DNA from: Luscinia megarhynchos
Taxonomy: Eukaryota; Chordata; Aves; Passeriformes; Turdidae
Assembly (NCBI GenBank): GCA_034336665.1
Contig: CM067576.1
Span: 13,693,385-13,757,384, forward strand
Length of the DNA stretch: 64,000 nt
Reading direction: 5' to 3'
Shown: positions 1-12,865 of the stretch, one piece after another
How the letters are laid out: every line of letters starts with the position of its first letter
Numbering within the stretch: position 1 is the first letter of the stretch
Notes under the pieces: model-generated
What the model was told of the DNA's origin: nothing
Seen by the model: only the letters and a program-made list of their open reading frames with translations
Databases searched by the model: none
Translations under genes and position numbers: made by a program

Positions 1-3000
1 TAGACACAGAGCTAATAAAACCACTCAGCTGTGATGCTCTAATTCATAGAGACCTAGACAGATTTGGTAGATGCAGTGCTCCTGCTTAACAGGTAATTGC
101 TAGCAAGGATGTTCTCTACTTTCCTTCTCTGATAGTGTTAAACATGTATTGACAGGATGCCTCTCTGTACTGCTCTATGTTTGGCACTTAGGAGAAGTTC
201 AATTAACCAACCTTTCATCTGTATTTCCACATAAAATACAGCTCTCTTTCCTGTGCTAATTGCTAAGCCCAGAGTACTTACTGCCTCTGCGATTCTAAAG
301 CCTGGCTATTCACTCGGGAGCACTAAGCATGTTCTCTGCTGTGAAGAGCTGGCACAGATAACCAGAATAACTTTCCACACCAGCTTCTTGTCCTCTCCCT
401 GTGGAAGCTTTTGTCCATGCTGGCTGGAACAAGGAGTGTGCCTAATTTACAGGACTCCCTGCACATCTGCACTCAGTGAAGTTAACACACCGTACTTAAT
501 CCTGAAAGCGTGTGGGTACTGCATTTCCTAGCATGAATGAGATTTCAAAACATTGACGTTTTATATAAGGATAAAAGCCAAATCATACTTGTAAGCCAAT
601 TAAAATGTTGTCTCAGTGCTCGGAGGTTAACATGGCTGGGAGCTTAGAAGTGGGTACTTCAAGTAGAAATAATGAGTGGATGGTAGACAAAGAATTAATA
701 AACTATCTTATTCTGTATTTGTTTACAAATATACAATTCCTGCAGATGGTTTTGAACAGAAAGGGGTGTTAGTGGCATAATTTAAGCATACACAGAAGTT
801 ATTATCAGCCAACACTCCAATCAGCAGTTTCTTCTTGGACAATTCCCTGCATGTCTTTGTTCCTGCAGAGAAACGATTATTCTCCATGAACAGCTCCATT
901 GATATTGCTCTCTGTATGCTTGTGCTCAGAGTCCCAAAATATAGCTAATAACTAATTCTTCAATCACATTCAAGATAAGTTTTAAATTTTCTCCCAGTGC
1001 TATATTTTGCCTGACAAAGAAGGAGAAAGTTTTCTAGTGTCAAATTTAGCTTAGTGGACATGGTAGGCAGCATTCTGGTTAAAGTACCTGCATCTGAAAA
1101 CAACTGAGGAAATACAGTTTTTCACTTCTGTGTAAGAAATAGATTCAATAAGCATTCCTAGAAATGTAGCTCTGGACAAAGAGCAATCCTGAATAACTGA
1201 GTGAAATTAATTTCTGAAGTTCAGAAATCAGTAAATACATGAAATCTAGTATTTTATTATTAATGTAAACAATAAGGTGTCACTTTAATATCTGGATTTA
1301 GGGGTTTATAACATTCCAGACTGCAGTTCAATTACAGAAGCCACTCAAGGTTCCAAGGCTGAGAGTTTTCTGACCCATGGTCAAATAAGGAATGGGATTT
1401 CAGGAGCTGTACTGAGTACAGCTTTTTAGATTGTATGAAAAATCCCTAGAGGGTTCCTTTTGCTGCTCCTTTTAAGAGTATGTAGCAAAAATAAACTAGG
1501 TAACCTTAACCCAGATGCATCAAAAAGCACAAAGAGGATGATGCTATTTAGCACATTACTAAATACAGCTAAAAAAGTTTTACAAAGCACAAAGACCTAT
1601 TTGTCTACCATGCAAGATGTATAAAAAAGACGATTTATGACTAAAAAAGCATTTTCTTTTCCTCTTCCCTAAAAGGGGACGACAATTTCCCAAAGTGGTC
1701 AAAAAATCAACAACCTCACTACAGATATAATTTCAATCGTTTTCAAATTTCCAGTATAACATAATAACATAAATATTTTATAGTTATACCAAATTCAGGA
1801 CATCACTAACCTATACTTTTTAGGAAGATAAAGTAAAACAAAAAACCCAACAAAATTCCTCTCCTGTTATCATATACTCTGAATAAACAAGTCAGGAAGT
1901 TAAAAGTACAGAAAAATCAGCTTTGTGTTTTGAAATATAGGTTGGTACATAATTGTTGGAAGGTTCTCACCAAAAAATGTTAGGAGGGGCCAAAATGCAC
2001 CATAGCCTTCAACATACCTTACGAATTATTTTTCAGGGGAAGAAAACTGTTACAATGAAGTGCAGCTCTATAGTTGCATTTAGGTTATAAGTATATTTTA
2101 CTTCTCTTCAGAAAACCTGCAGCAAGACTGAACCACTATTGGTGGTTATGATTATAGAAATTAAATAGAAGCTTCATTGCTGCATTGGAATTATTCAAAC
2201 CTAACACATTTATCAGCTCTTTGCTGACAAAGAAGCAAATAGTATGATCTAATCTTGACTGCAGACTACTCCAAAATATTCTCATTTCACTAAAGTACCA
2301 GTTGCTTAAACCAATCTTGTCATTATGGCTTAACAGCTTCCATCCATTTAACAAGACAAAATAATTTCAGCATATTTGTATCTTAGGTACCAAGAAGAGT
2401 ACTATGTGGCATGAACACTAATTTAACATGGAAAATCCTTCATTAAACAAGTGATTTATTCTTCTTTGAAAAACAAAAATTTTATCAGCATTTTCTCCTA
2501 TTATAAAAACTCAATTTCCACAGAAATAGTAGGAATGAGCTACATATGGCCTTTTTCCTTGCCTTTAGCCCCTAAGATGAGTCATTGTTCTTCACTTCAG
2601 TATCACTAATTAGCCAATGTTCCTGGTTCTTTAATCATTAGATTGAAAGATACCACTTTCAACTTTTCCTCCATAATTGTACAGACTAAGATTAATTTCA
2701 TTTATATTTCATCTGCATTTAATGCAAGCTTTAAAAAAAGAAATTGCAGTACAAATTCAAATTATTATTAAATACCCATCCCATTTGCTTACATTCCAGA
2801 CACCTGAGGCACAAGGGGTTAATTGAAAGACGACAATCCAAAACTGGAGACTCAGATTCCCTGTCCCCAAACATGCCTTTTCTCATGTCAGTCTCTCTAT
2901 CATCCTTGCCTCTGCTGTTTGTTAGTTAAGTAAGATATTTTCCAAATTAATATATGGCATAAGTCACCAAACCTGTCAGCAAAGACTGATTAACAGTGGA

Positions 3001-4639
3001 CAAAGGGGAAAGATAACATATGAGATTACAGATTCCAAAGCTATACCTCTTCTCAAAAAGACACAGCTTCAGTAGAAATGAAACAAATTCTATAACATTG
3101 CTGCTATGAGGAATTAAAAACATTTTCAAGTGACAGAATCTGCTCTATGTGTATAATCATTCTTATTTGATAATTCTCTGGATAGAGCAGGAAATAAAAG
3201 ATGACTAGTAATTTTTTTCTGCTCAAACAAGAGGATCTATTATATAATATTTGGTCCTCCTCAAAGGTTTACAGACAGTGCAGGAGAAAAAAAAAAAGGA
3301 GTTGGTTGGGTTTTTTTTTAAGAAAAAAAGGAAATTTTTAATTGCTGCAAGCTATTTGTTTCCCAATTCCCTTTTAGTCTCTGAAAATTTCTACTGCTAA
3401 CACACTGGACAATAAAATTGAAATTGAGATCAAATAAACTCTACAAAATGGCACTAGCTATCTATTAGTAGTGTATTTTTAACTGCACTATTTTGCTTTA
3501 GCCAGTGTTTTAGCAATAACATGCTGCATATGTTTAATTATTTGTTTTGTTTTAAATCAAGACTATATTAGTTTAATTGATTATCCACACATGTATGCTT
3601 GGCAGACTAATTTGTTCTGAGCTCTTTTGGGGAGATGCATTTGAGGCTCTGTTTTGTGATTTGCGTGACTACAGAACTGCCTCGAATTAAAGCTCAGGAA
3701 AAATATATCAGAATAACTATACAAAGTAGGCTAATTATCCCAAACCAGCAGTATGTAGTTTGGCCACCCTTGGAGCTGGAAGAATACTTAATTTCCCAAG
3801 ACTGCCTCCTCCCATTTCGAACTCCAGTATATCCTCCACCCAGGTAGAAAAATGATGGAAAGACGAAATACCAGTTAACCAAGTTCTGGTAGTTAATTAG
3901 AAATCTACCAGTTGAATAATAAATCCCCACATCATGGAGACCTTTTATTACCATATATTTACTGAGAATATTAGAGTTATTGGAAAATGACTTTTACCTC
4001 CTCAGCTTTATTAATGCACCTAGGCATATTTCAATTTTAAAAAATCACTATCCAAAACCAGCATCAAAATTAATCAGCTGCAGAATTTAAATCCAGTGCA
4101 GAAATGTATTAGATTGATCATGATAGGAAAAATGTATCATTAGATTAATTAGGCAATTATCAGAATTCACAGCTGTTTTCTTTGACAACTGTTTCAGTGG
4201 CTCTGAATTAATAAGGGATACTTTCTATACACTTGCTACAAATAGAAGTTTATAGAAACATTTGTTTCTTTGATGTTTGTCAGGAAAGCTAATAGAAAAA
4301 GACTGTACACTCAAACTAGTCTTCTATGCAAGAAGCATGATCCAAAGGTAGTTCTTATATCCATGCCTCTCTAATACACTGCATTCAATAATGAAGAGAG
4401 AATGCTTGTGACATACATTTACTTCAAGAGAACTTCTCTTTTTGTGTGCTTCATTGAAAACAGAATTGGGCCCAATTTGATTTTTGTAGCCAGTGTGTTT
4501 TTCAAGCCACTTCATTCAACAAAACAGAAGTTTTGTACAGAACAGTGCCTTATTAACAAGATATCTAAAATATAGTAATGAAACGTGAGAATCTGTTCTT
4601 CAAAGTGCAGGGCAGGTATAAACTGAGATATCCCAGGTC
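1..4639. other. AT-rich unique sequence, no gene seen
   Basis: The stretch is AT-rich and mostly single-copy in appearance. Open frames are at most 92 codons and none resembles a known family, so I call no gene. The only local structure is an A-run (3287-3297) followed closely by a T-run (3311-3319), which could pair as a weak hairpin. No transposon ends, CpG cluster or RNA gene boxes are visible. It could be intergenic or intronic DNA; the sequence alone does not decide. Confidence 0.6.
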
Positions 4640-5450
4640 ATCACCTGTTCACAGGTCCTACTCAAACATGTTGGTGAAGTTATGGGACAAAAATCCTCAA
4701 GGGTAGCATACAGCTGTTTATTCAAATCACACTTATTGAAGCCCAAAATTGATGGAGGACACATGACTGACACCATTAATGGTTTCAAGCATAGCATTTC
4801 TTCTCTTCAATTTAGGTCACCTCTTTTTTGTAGCCCCATGGCTATTTTGCCTCCCCTCATAGCTTCTTCCCATGTTTCAACAAGAAAGGCAGCCTGTGCA
4901 TTTGCTCTCACACCATTCCTTTTGTGCCAAATGAGCAAGGTGTGTGGGGTCTCACACTCAACACCTTTCCTCTGTAAAGTTCACAGCAGAATGTCCAAAA
5001 TAGATTCTTCTTCTGCTGATATTTGAGCCCCTGTTACATTTTCCATTTGCTCACCTAGGCCCCAGTGTCTCTATTTTCATAAGGTGTCTGGACATTCAGG
5101 TTTTCTGATCCACCTGCTTTGCTGGACTGGGCTCCTCCACAGTTCTCTGTCTTAAAAATCACATCAGAGTTCACCATTTTACAAAAGACACACAACTGAT
5201 GCTATAAATGGTTTCAAGCAGCAGCATTTTGCTATTCCCCAGTGCAACCTTTTATACCCTTCTCACATGCATAACACCTGTGTTCCCCTTTACTCTTTTG
5301 TGATTGGTCATTACACATTAGCACTTTGTGCTTCTTTTCCTTCAATGCTGTTCACCTGTCTTATACAGCTGCAACTTATCGGGGCAAGATTGCCTGCAGC
5401 ACTATCTCTATTCTTTTACAATCCATTCTCCCACACAAAATAATCTTGTA
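4640..5450 (-). mobile_element. Probable old LTR remnant, minus strand
   Basis: Read on the minus strand, this region has a Pol II promoter layout typical of an LTR U3: a CCAAT box at 5302-5308, then a TATA-type box (GTATAAAAGG) about 50 bp downstream at 5248-5257. Further on, an AATAAA polyadenylation-type signal lies near 4716-4722. About 100 bp just downstream of and including the TATA box (5156-5258) is repeated in diverged form at 4724-4830, with an offset of about 430 bp. The second copy keeps the phrase TGGTTTCAAGCA but its TATA position has decayed. Two diverged copies of a promoter segment suit the remains of paired or tandem LTRs. I see no primer binding site and no gag or pol coding. 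The boundaries are approximate. It could instead be a host promoter with a local duplication. Confidence 0.4.
5248..5308 (-). promoter_or_regulatory. CCAAT plus TATA promoter, minus strand
   Basis: The plus strand reads TGATTGGTCA at 5301-5310, which gives an inverted CCAAT box. It reads CCTTTTATACCC at 5248-5259, which gives GGGTATAAAAGG on the minus strand. The spacing of about 50 bp is normal for a core promoter. The predicted transcription start is about 5220-5230, reading toward lower coordinates. It probably belongs to the surrounding LTR-like remnant; activity is unknown. Confidence 0.4.
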
Positions 5451-5459
5451 AAGCTAAGA

Positions 5460-8400
5460 AATAGAATGGGATCACTGATTTTTATGCCCCTTTGGAAGAA
5501 TCCTTCAGTTTATCCTTCAACTTTTTACTTCAAGTTGAACTCATTTTTATCATCTCCTTGTATTGAGATAAAAAATGCAATCACTTTTTCAAACAGTAAA
5601 ACCATCCCAAGAAAAAACCCAAAGCAAACCAAACACATCACTAGTGTTTGCTTTCATATCAATTTTCAAGTGAACATCTAAATACAAATTCAAATACTTT
5701 TCTTTTATTTTTCATTAAGTAGGATTGGTATAAGGGTGAGGATGTTATGCTCTAGTGCTCTGAGAATAAAATGAATACCCAGAAAAAATTATTCAAGCCA
5801 AAAGAAAGCCCATCATTAAAGTATTAGTGAAAGATGAACACAGGATTGACACAGATGAAATGAGGAAAGTTTGGTTGACTAATGGCCAAACAAGGAAACT
5901 GAAATATGTTACAGGGAGAAGTCCTTGCCTGAGAGAACTCAAAAGCTATTTATTACTTTTCTGCTAGGCAGAGCCTTTGCAAGCTCTCAGCTTTAGTCAG
6001 CATTTTACATAATCTCCTTACTTAAAGCTACACAAACCTCTCTAGCAAATTCTGAAAGCTGCTTTTAGATCTTGTACAAACAGCATCACCCTCCCAGATT
6101 TACAAATTTCTTCTCTGGGAGGAATGATTCAACTTTCTTGGCCAAATCCCTGCTGAATTTTGTGGATATTCATGAAGGATAAATACAGCTCATAAAGGAC
6201 AAAGCAAATTTGCTTTTCCAGTCAGTAGGCAGGATTGCTCAAATACCATTAACAGAACAGAGAGGGGGAAGGGATACATTTCTTCAGAGAAATTCTAAAG
6301 AAACTTCCTTAGAAACTCAGAAAGGCTGAGTTTCTAAAGCAAAGGCTTCACAGGACAGTTACAATATAATTTTTTAATACCAACAGAAAATAGAGTGATT
6401 CGATGCTTAAATTTGTTATTTAATCTGATTGAATTCTCTTCCAGAATGTGAAACCCAAAAAACATAATTTAAGAACAAGCAAACAAAATAAACCCCAAGA
6501 ACAATAAACACCCAGGAAATATAATTTGGGACAGTTGTAGGGAGACTTAAGCATTAGCTATCATTCTTTAAACTAGTATAAATTTTTAAATTGCTACAAG
6601 TTTGCCACATTATGATCTAGACAAAAGTGTCTTTCTTTGCAGCTACTGCTTTACATGACAGATCTCATGTTCTACTTATATTTTTTAATCCTTAGCCCCA
6701 GCGTTGATGTAACAGAAAATCATATGCTGCAGTATTTGCTGCTGTTTATTCTTTCCCTGCATCTCTCACTTTTTGCCTGTATACAGGGTATGTCAGAAGA
6801 CAGTCAAGAACTCACATGACTTCCTGTGATCTTCAAAGATGTTCCTCAGCATATGCAGAGGTACATGATTTATCTGACCTCATACAAATCCTAAACATAC
6901 TGGAAAAGGAAGACAGCAAGGGACAGAGTAGAAGACGATGTGCTTTCACTGCTCAAAGGAAAAATCAATCCCACTGGCTTGGACTGAGCTCTGTTCTGAA
7001 CATGGAACTATGCTCCCTACATGCTCTCTGGTCTGAAATTCAACAAAGACAATAAAAAAGGCCCCTCCTGCTCAGACTTTAGCTCACCCAGCCCAGGTTC
7101 AGATCTGATGGATGCTGGGTGCACCACAGGACCAGACTAGTGGCCAGGAACATCAGGATGAAGGATACACTCCCTAAATAAGGAAGAAAATCTGTATTAA
7201 GAAACATCAAAGTATCATCACTAGGTTATTTCTACTTTTAAGGCATTTTAATCTTTAATAGTAATATAGCTACATAGCTAAAATTGCAAACCAACTAATT
7301 CACTTCCCTTTTCCGTTAGGGAAAGCAACATTATTCATAACTCAAGAATTCAATATAGTAAAAAGGTTTCTTTCTGTTCCCTCTAAGAAATAAAGGACAG
7401 CCTCATATTACATGATGGAACTCTATGGATCAGGTTGAGATGGATAAGCAGCCCTAAGACTACTTTTGCTGTCAAAGGAAAACTTGTTTTCATCATGGGA
7501 TAACTAATACCTAAAAACTTTCCCTTGCAAGAGAACAGTGCAGTCAAAGCATTTCACACAAGGTAAGCTAAGCAACATGAAATGAACACATCCAGAGGAA
7601 TGCAGTCTATCTTGCTGCTCTTTATAGCAGCCTCAGAGGAATGAAAGAACCCTGCTTCTATTTAAGATTTTGCACAGGCAGAGCTGACATCATTTATTTA
7701 ATAAGAAAGTAAAACAAACTATCTGGAGCCAATGAGGAAAACACTAAAGTTAACAAACACTACAGATAGCAATAAGCTTTAGAAGCAGAACCAGTATGTA
7801 TGCAGCACAGCCACCAAACAGGCAAAGGGTAGAATGCCAAAAGCAACACAGAGAAACAAGCAGCATTATTTGTCAAACAAAACTTGGATGGGTAGCAAGG
7901 AGACAAAATGTATTATTGTCTCTTGATTTATGCCACACCATATTTTTTCCACTAGTCACAAAACTACACAGATATTAAATTATTTGTATTGTCTGTGGTG
8001 GTTTCCAAATCCCACCCCTAAATCCTTTCAATTGAATTTCCAGGATACCTGCCACTGAACACTTACTTGCCAACAGCTGATGAGCAAGGTACTAGTGCTT
8101 TCTGTTCTCTAGGTTTGTGAGGGGAAATGCATAAGCACAACAGTACCATCTATTTCTGAGCTTTGCAAACTTCATAACCATGGCCACATCTCCTGCTTTC
8201 TCCACTTGCAGCTACAAGCTGTTATTTGCCTTTCATACTACTAAAACACGTCCCTCTCTACGCAATCAGGGATCAGAACAAGAATGCATTCATTTGTGCA
8301 CAGAACTGATGAGTTGGGATGAGGTGCAATAACACATGAGCACCTGCATTTAGCCATGTCAGCATCTTCCTTCTCCCCTCCTTATGCCACCAAAGACTTC

Positions 8401-10411
8401 TGATGTTCCCTGGAACTCTGTATGATGGGGTTATGTGGTAACAAAGCACCTGGAGGAAGCATTGCTGGATGAATAAGTATATGAACACTGATGGGAGTCT
8501 TATCTTGTAGAGTTGATGTTCTGACTTGCAATCTGGGGCAATTTCAGTGTTATTTTGGGTGGGGTTTTTTAGCTGGTCTTTGAACAAGGTCTGAAAGCTG
8601 TCTCTGTCTTCTTCCATGAAGTATTCCCACTGGGAAGAATAGTATATAGATCTAGTCTCTGTGGTAAAACTATGCTCCCTAATACACTCTCACTCTCTTC
8701 TGGTCTGTTGAACCAAAAGCAACTTCTGCCTTATAGCACTCTATAAAAAGAAAAGTTAAGTGTTGCAAACTACATTTCTTAAGCTACAGCTGGCTGAAAA
8801 TACAGCTGGTGTGGATATAAGTATCTTGAAAGAGAGAAGGTACTGAAACAAAAGCTGTGCTTCAACCATGGAATAGCTTGAAGACACAATAATTTCTTGC
8901 ACCAAGAAAAGCAAAACAGTAGGTGATGACCTGTACTTAATGTGTGACACAGGCAAGATCCAAGCTGTTTGGTCCTTTCAAGAAAAGGCTTTAGAAAAGC
9001 AATATACATTAACAAAACATCCTTCTTCCTTCTTTAATTCCTTATAACATACCTATGAATTCACAGAGACATAGAGGAGACATTTTTAGGACTGCACATT
9101 TGGCTGCATATTTTATTTCATCACTTTTCCACCTTCTAGCACTCAAATCCCATCTCTCCTTCTTATCCTTCTGAAGTGGATTTCTCACTCCTAGAACAGG
9201 AAAGATGCTATTACATAAACCTTGACTAATGCATATCTAGAACAAACCACCACTTGGAATGAAGAAGTTAAACTGTTTCTCTATACATCTGAAGAAAGCA
9301 GATCTCCTATTTTGGAACATTTTTGAGACTCCATGACATGGCCAGACCAAACCTCATTGGCCAGTTAATTCTCCATAACCCCTTGAAAACTAAATTATGT
9401 TTTTGAAAAAAAACACTTCAATTGCTTAAGCTTTGGCCTAGTTAAGTAATTTGCACATCTTCAATTATAAGGGATTAATTCTTTCATCTATCTTATTTTT
9501 GTTCAGCTTGAAAAATGGCCTAATCTTTCCACACTCTTTATTACTTTGCATTTCATCCTTCATCACACTGAACATCAGTTCTTCATTACTGCTGAAGATT
9601 TTTTAGGTGGGAGTTCTTCATCATTAACTTCACATTCTCACCCTCACTATCAATTACTTGGATACTTTTTATTTGATTGCCATCATCAGCCTAATGCATT
9701 TCTGCCAGTTACAGAATCCCTGACACTCCCTTGAGGACATGGCAACTGGAATAAGACCCTCAGTTGCAACTTTCCTTGGGAATCAATTCTCTCATTGTTT
9801 TCTTGTATAGTGCTTTAGGTTTTTTTCTTTATGATTTTAACAGCATAGTCATACCTTTCCAAAAATCAATATTCAATTTAATCCCTTTCACTGCACACCA
9901 GGTCACATGATATAAAAAAGAATTTTTCTTTTGCTCCTGAAACGTTTCTTTTTAAATCATGTTCACGTTCTCTAAAGTCACTTTTCTCTAATTTCTTTCT
10001 TGGTCCTCAACTTTTTACATTATTATTCCTTTTCCTTTGCATTTTTTAAAATATGTTTTTTTATGAAAAATGTGCCCATTAACAGTTGAGTTGCATTCTG
10101 TCCACTTCAAGAAAAAAAATATATTTATCTTACATTATTAGCCCTTCAGCTATATGGCCCAAGGAAAAACCATCAGCTCAAGTGGTATTCTAAAGTGTTT
10201 TCTGTGAAAGAACATGAATAATGTCAAAGGAGTTTAAAATTAATATTTTCACAGAGAACACCAAGCTATATCTTGGCACATGGTAGAAGTCATGACTTTA
10301 CTGCAATGGAACTCTCCTGGTGAGATTTTTTATTTATAAAACCATAGTCACAGATGAATAAAGAATTTCACATATCATCTATTCCAAACTTATGAGAAAG
10401 AATCATCCAGA
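5460..10411. other. AT-rich unique sequence, no gene seen
   Basis: No coding region, RNA gene or recognisable transposon was found. Open frames reach at most 117 codons (one at 5328-5681 overlaps the left edge) and look random in composition. The one structural item is a perfect 12-bp hairpin at 6309-6337, listed separately. Short A/T-rich stretches lie around 10060-10140. Confidence 0.6.
6309..6337. repeat. Perfect 12-bp inverted repeat, 5-nt loop
   Basis: TTAGAAACTCAG at 6309-6320 is followed by the loop AAAGG and the exact reverse complement CTGAGTTTCTAA at 6326-6337. The stem is too short for a microRNA precursor. No T-run follows and no transposon lies next to it, so its role is unknown. 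Confidence 0.8.
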
Positions 10412-10439
10412 AGTATATATAATTTATGTATATATAAAC
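10412..10439. repeat. TA-rich tract left of CR1
   Basis: This is a short run of TATATA motifs (around 10414-10420 and 10429-10437) just outside the 3' end of the CR1 copy. A similar TA tract lies at the other end of the element (11344-11376), so the LINE may have inserted into or near a TA-rich site. Confidence 0.6.
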
Positions 10440-10449
10440 CAGCCCCTAA

Positions 10450-11335
10450 TATCACCTAAAACACTAGGTTGGAAGAGGCCTCCAAGATCATCAAGTCCAA
10501 CTCATGCCCTAATACCTCAACTAGACCATGGCACCAAGTGCCACCCAATCTTTTTTAAACACATCCAGGGATGACGTCTCCACCACCTTCCCAGGCAAAG
10601 CATTCCAATACCTTCTCACTCTTTCAGTGAAAAACTTTTTCCTAATATCCAAGCTTTCCCTTGGTGCAGCTTAAGCCTGTGTCCTCTGGTTCTGTCAGTG
10701 CTTCCTGGAGAAAGAGACCAACCCCCCCCGAGCACAGCCACCTTTCAGGGAGCTGTACAGAGTGGTAAGGTCACCCTGAGTCTCCTTTTCTCCAGGCTGA
10801 ACACTCCCAGCTCCCTCAGCCGTTCCTCACAGGGTTTGTGTTCCAAGCCCCTCACCAGCCTCGTTGCCTCCTCTGGACGTGCTCAAGTGTCTCAATGTCC
10901 TTCCTGAGCTGAGGGGCCAGAACTGGACACAGCACTCGAGGTGTGGCCTCACCAGTGCCCAGCACAGGGGCAGAATGAGCTCCCTGCTCCTGCTGGCCAC
11001 ACCACTCCTGACCCAGGCCAGGGCCATTGGCCTTCTTGGCCACCAGGGCACACTGCTGGCTCATGTTCAGTGGGCTGTTCACCAGCACTCCCAGGTCCCT
11101 TTCTGCCTGGGCCCTGTGCAGCCCCACCATCCCCAGCCTGTGGTGCTGCAGGGGGTTATTGTGGCCAAAATGCAGAACCTGGCACTTGGGCTCATTAAAC
11201 TGCATCTCACTGGGCTCTGCCCATCCATCCAACCCTTCCAGTCTCTCTGCAGAGCCCTCCTCCCTTCCAACTAATGGACACATGCTCCCAGCTTGGTGTC
11301 ATCTGCAAATTTACTAATGAAGGACTCAATACCCT
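10450..11335 (-). mobile_element. CR1 LINE, 5'-truncated, minus strand
   Basis: This is an avian Chicken Repeat 1 retrotransposon copy. The plus strand shows the 3' untranslated region (GGTTGGAAGAGGCCTCCAAG near 10469) and then the C-terminal reverse-transcriptase coding part in reverse. In minus-strand translation, the reading frame at 10852-11283 (143 codons) carries the CR1 landmarks ERDLGVLV, NMSQQCA and QRR. A second frame (10827-11051) carries [11 protein letters not shown]. Because these adjacent landmarks sit in different frames, at least two frameshifts break the coding region and the copy cannot encode a protein. Full CR1 is about 4.5 kb, so this copy of about 0.9 kb lacks the 5' end, as most CR1 copies do. 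An eight-C run lies at 10722-10729. The 3' terminal octamer repeats typical of some CR1 families are not seen. Its conservation suggests only moderate age. Confidence 0.95.
10827..11283 (-). pseudogene. CR1 reverse transcriptase C-terminal fragment, broken
   Basis: This is the coding remnant inside the CR1 copy. It is the end of the ORF2 polyprotein, after the catalytic YADD-type centre, so no active-site residues are present. The frame that reads ERDLGVLV and NMSQQCA shifts at about 11020 into one that reads [14 protein letters not shown]. It then returns to the first frame to read [12 protein letters not shown] at about 10870-10910. The two shifts and the missing upstream part make it non-functional. 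Confidence 0.9.
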
Positions 11336-11343
11336 CAATACTC

Positions 11344-11376
11344 ATGTGTGTATATATATATATTATAAAATATATG
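11344..11376. repeat. TG/TA microsatellite at CR1 5' junction
   Basis: A short TGTG run leads into about eight TA units and then an AT-rich tail, directly beyond the truncated 5' end of the CR1 copy. It is probably a pre-existing TA-rich target or a tract that grew after insertion. Confidence 0.75.
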
Positions 11377-12507
11377 CAATTAAAGTTTTCATCACCTTGA
11401 ACACATCAGATGATCATTAACCCTCAGTAAGAAGGAGATGGAGAAATTGCCAAATTATAAAATAGTAAAACGATGAGTCTTTTATCCAGTACAGCTGCAA
11501 GGCACAGAACAAATCACGTTTTGGTGATAAGAACTGACCTTACAAACTAATATCAGATGAGGTCACCACTCTACTAATCCCACCCAACGCCCTCAAATGA
11601 GGTGTGGGGGCTGTTGTTTGGGGAGGTTTTTTGGCTTTGCTTCATATCATCAGGTAAATTAGCTTATTTATCACAAAAATGATATTGCAGAGATAGAACC
11701 CAAGGAGCTATCTGCTCTGCAAAGCTCTCATTGTCCAACCAGACAATGAGATGTATGTACCCTTGACAGAGGCCACCTGAATGAGCTGCTCACAGCTCCC
11801 TCAGAGAGTTTTGTTTCCTCTAAAATATCTGCATGAAAGAGTACTACAGTTTAAAGTTCTGAGGAAGGTGAAGTTCTTGAGACACAGAAGAAAAGATATT
11901 AGCAAAGTACATTTATGCATCTCACAAAGATTGAGCCAAATCTGAATCTATAGAAAGAGAGAGGCAACTCGGAATGCTGAACTTGGCAGGAAAGTTCCAT
12001 CAGCAGGTAGGATGGTTAACACTGCTCAACAGTGAAGCAATTAAAAAACCACCATAAACTGATTTATCTCATCCTAAACTGAGGAGTACCAGGGTCTCTT
12101 GGTCTGTTCCTTGCTGGGAGGAGGAACTATGTAACCTGACACTGACAGCACCCTGAGGAAGCAAAACCACAGCAGCACTTGCAGGTGGGTGAAAATCAGC
12201 TCAGAGTGTAGGAAACCAGGGTTTGACACCACAACCCTACATCTTCTGTTACAACATATATTAAAGATGTAAAATAAATTCATAGTATGTTTCTAATTAG
12301 ACCAAGCTGCCTGAGAAATGTTGCTGGTCAAGACTATGGCTCACTGCCCCTGTTTGCTCAAATATTTTTAAGACCATGCTCATAAAAGTGATCCATGAAC
12401 TAGAGTTAAACCCAGCAAGCAAAGAAAACTCAGAAAAAAAGCAAGAAAGTACTGATAAGAACAAAGCAAGGCATCTCTATTTATATTTTTCTATATTTAT
12501 CCATATA

Positions 12508-12546
12508 ATTTTCTAGAATTTATACACAGTTTTCATTCTAGAAAAT
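12508..12546. repeat. Perfect 12-bp inverted repeat, 15-nt loop
   Basis: ATTTTCTAGAAT at 12508-12519 pairs exactly with ATTCTAGAAAAT at 12535-12546. The arms are AT-rich. It may be a chance palindrome in AT-rich DNA or the stub of a small inverted-repeat transposon. No target duplication is evident. Confidence 0.75.
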
Positions 12547-12832
12547 GTCTATCTCTATTTACCTGTGTTTAGGCTTGTTTTCAACAACTATTTCTCCCGT
12601 TAAAAAGATGGCTTGATAAACTGAATAGCACAAGACTTAAATCAACTATGCCAAACCCCCTTCAAAATTCCACCAACACTGTAAAAGTGGAAAAATTCCT
12701 TGAGCGCGAATAATTTCCAATAATTTCACTGTCAAGACAGACATGTAGAACTTAACATATCCTGACATGCAAAAGTTTAAGTTTCAAATTTCCAATACTT
12801 GCAGAAACGATATTTATTTATTGATAAAAAAC

Positions 12833-12865
12833 TATGTATACATGTACATGCACACACACACATAT
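12833..12865. repeat. Alternating purine-pyrimidine tract ending in (CA)n
   Basis: The bases alternate strictly between pyrimidine and purine for about 33 bp, passing from TATGTATA through ACATGTACATG to a (CA)n run. Such tracts can adopt Z-DNA and are often polymorphic. Confidence 0.8.

Noticed and set aside
8273..8617. 114-codon minus-strand frame
   Set aside because: No family resemblance, and a length expected by chance in 64 kb.
10864..11317. Plus-strand frames of 85-136 codons
   Set aside because: They are antisense shadows of the CR1 copy, whose coding strand is minus.
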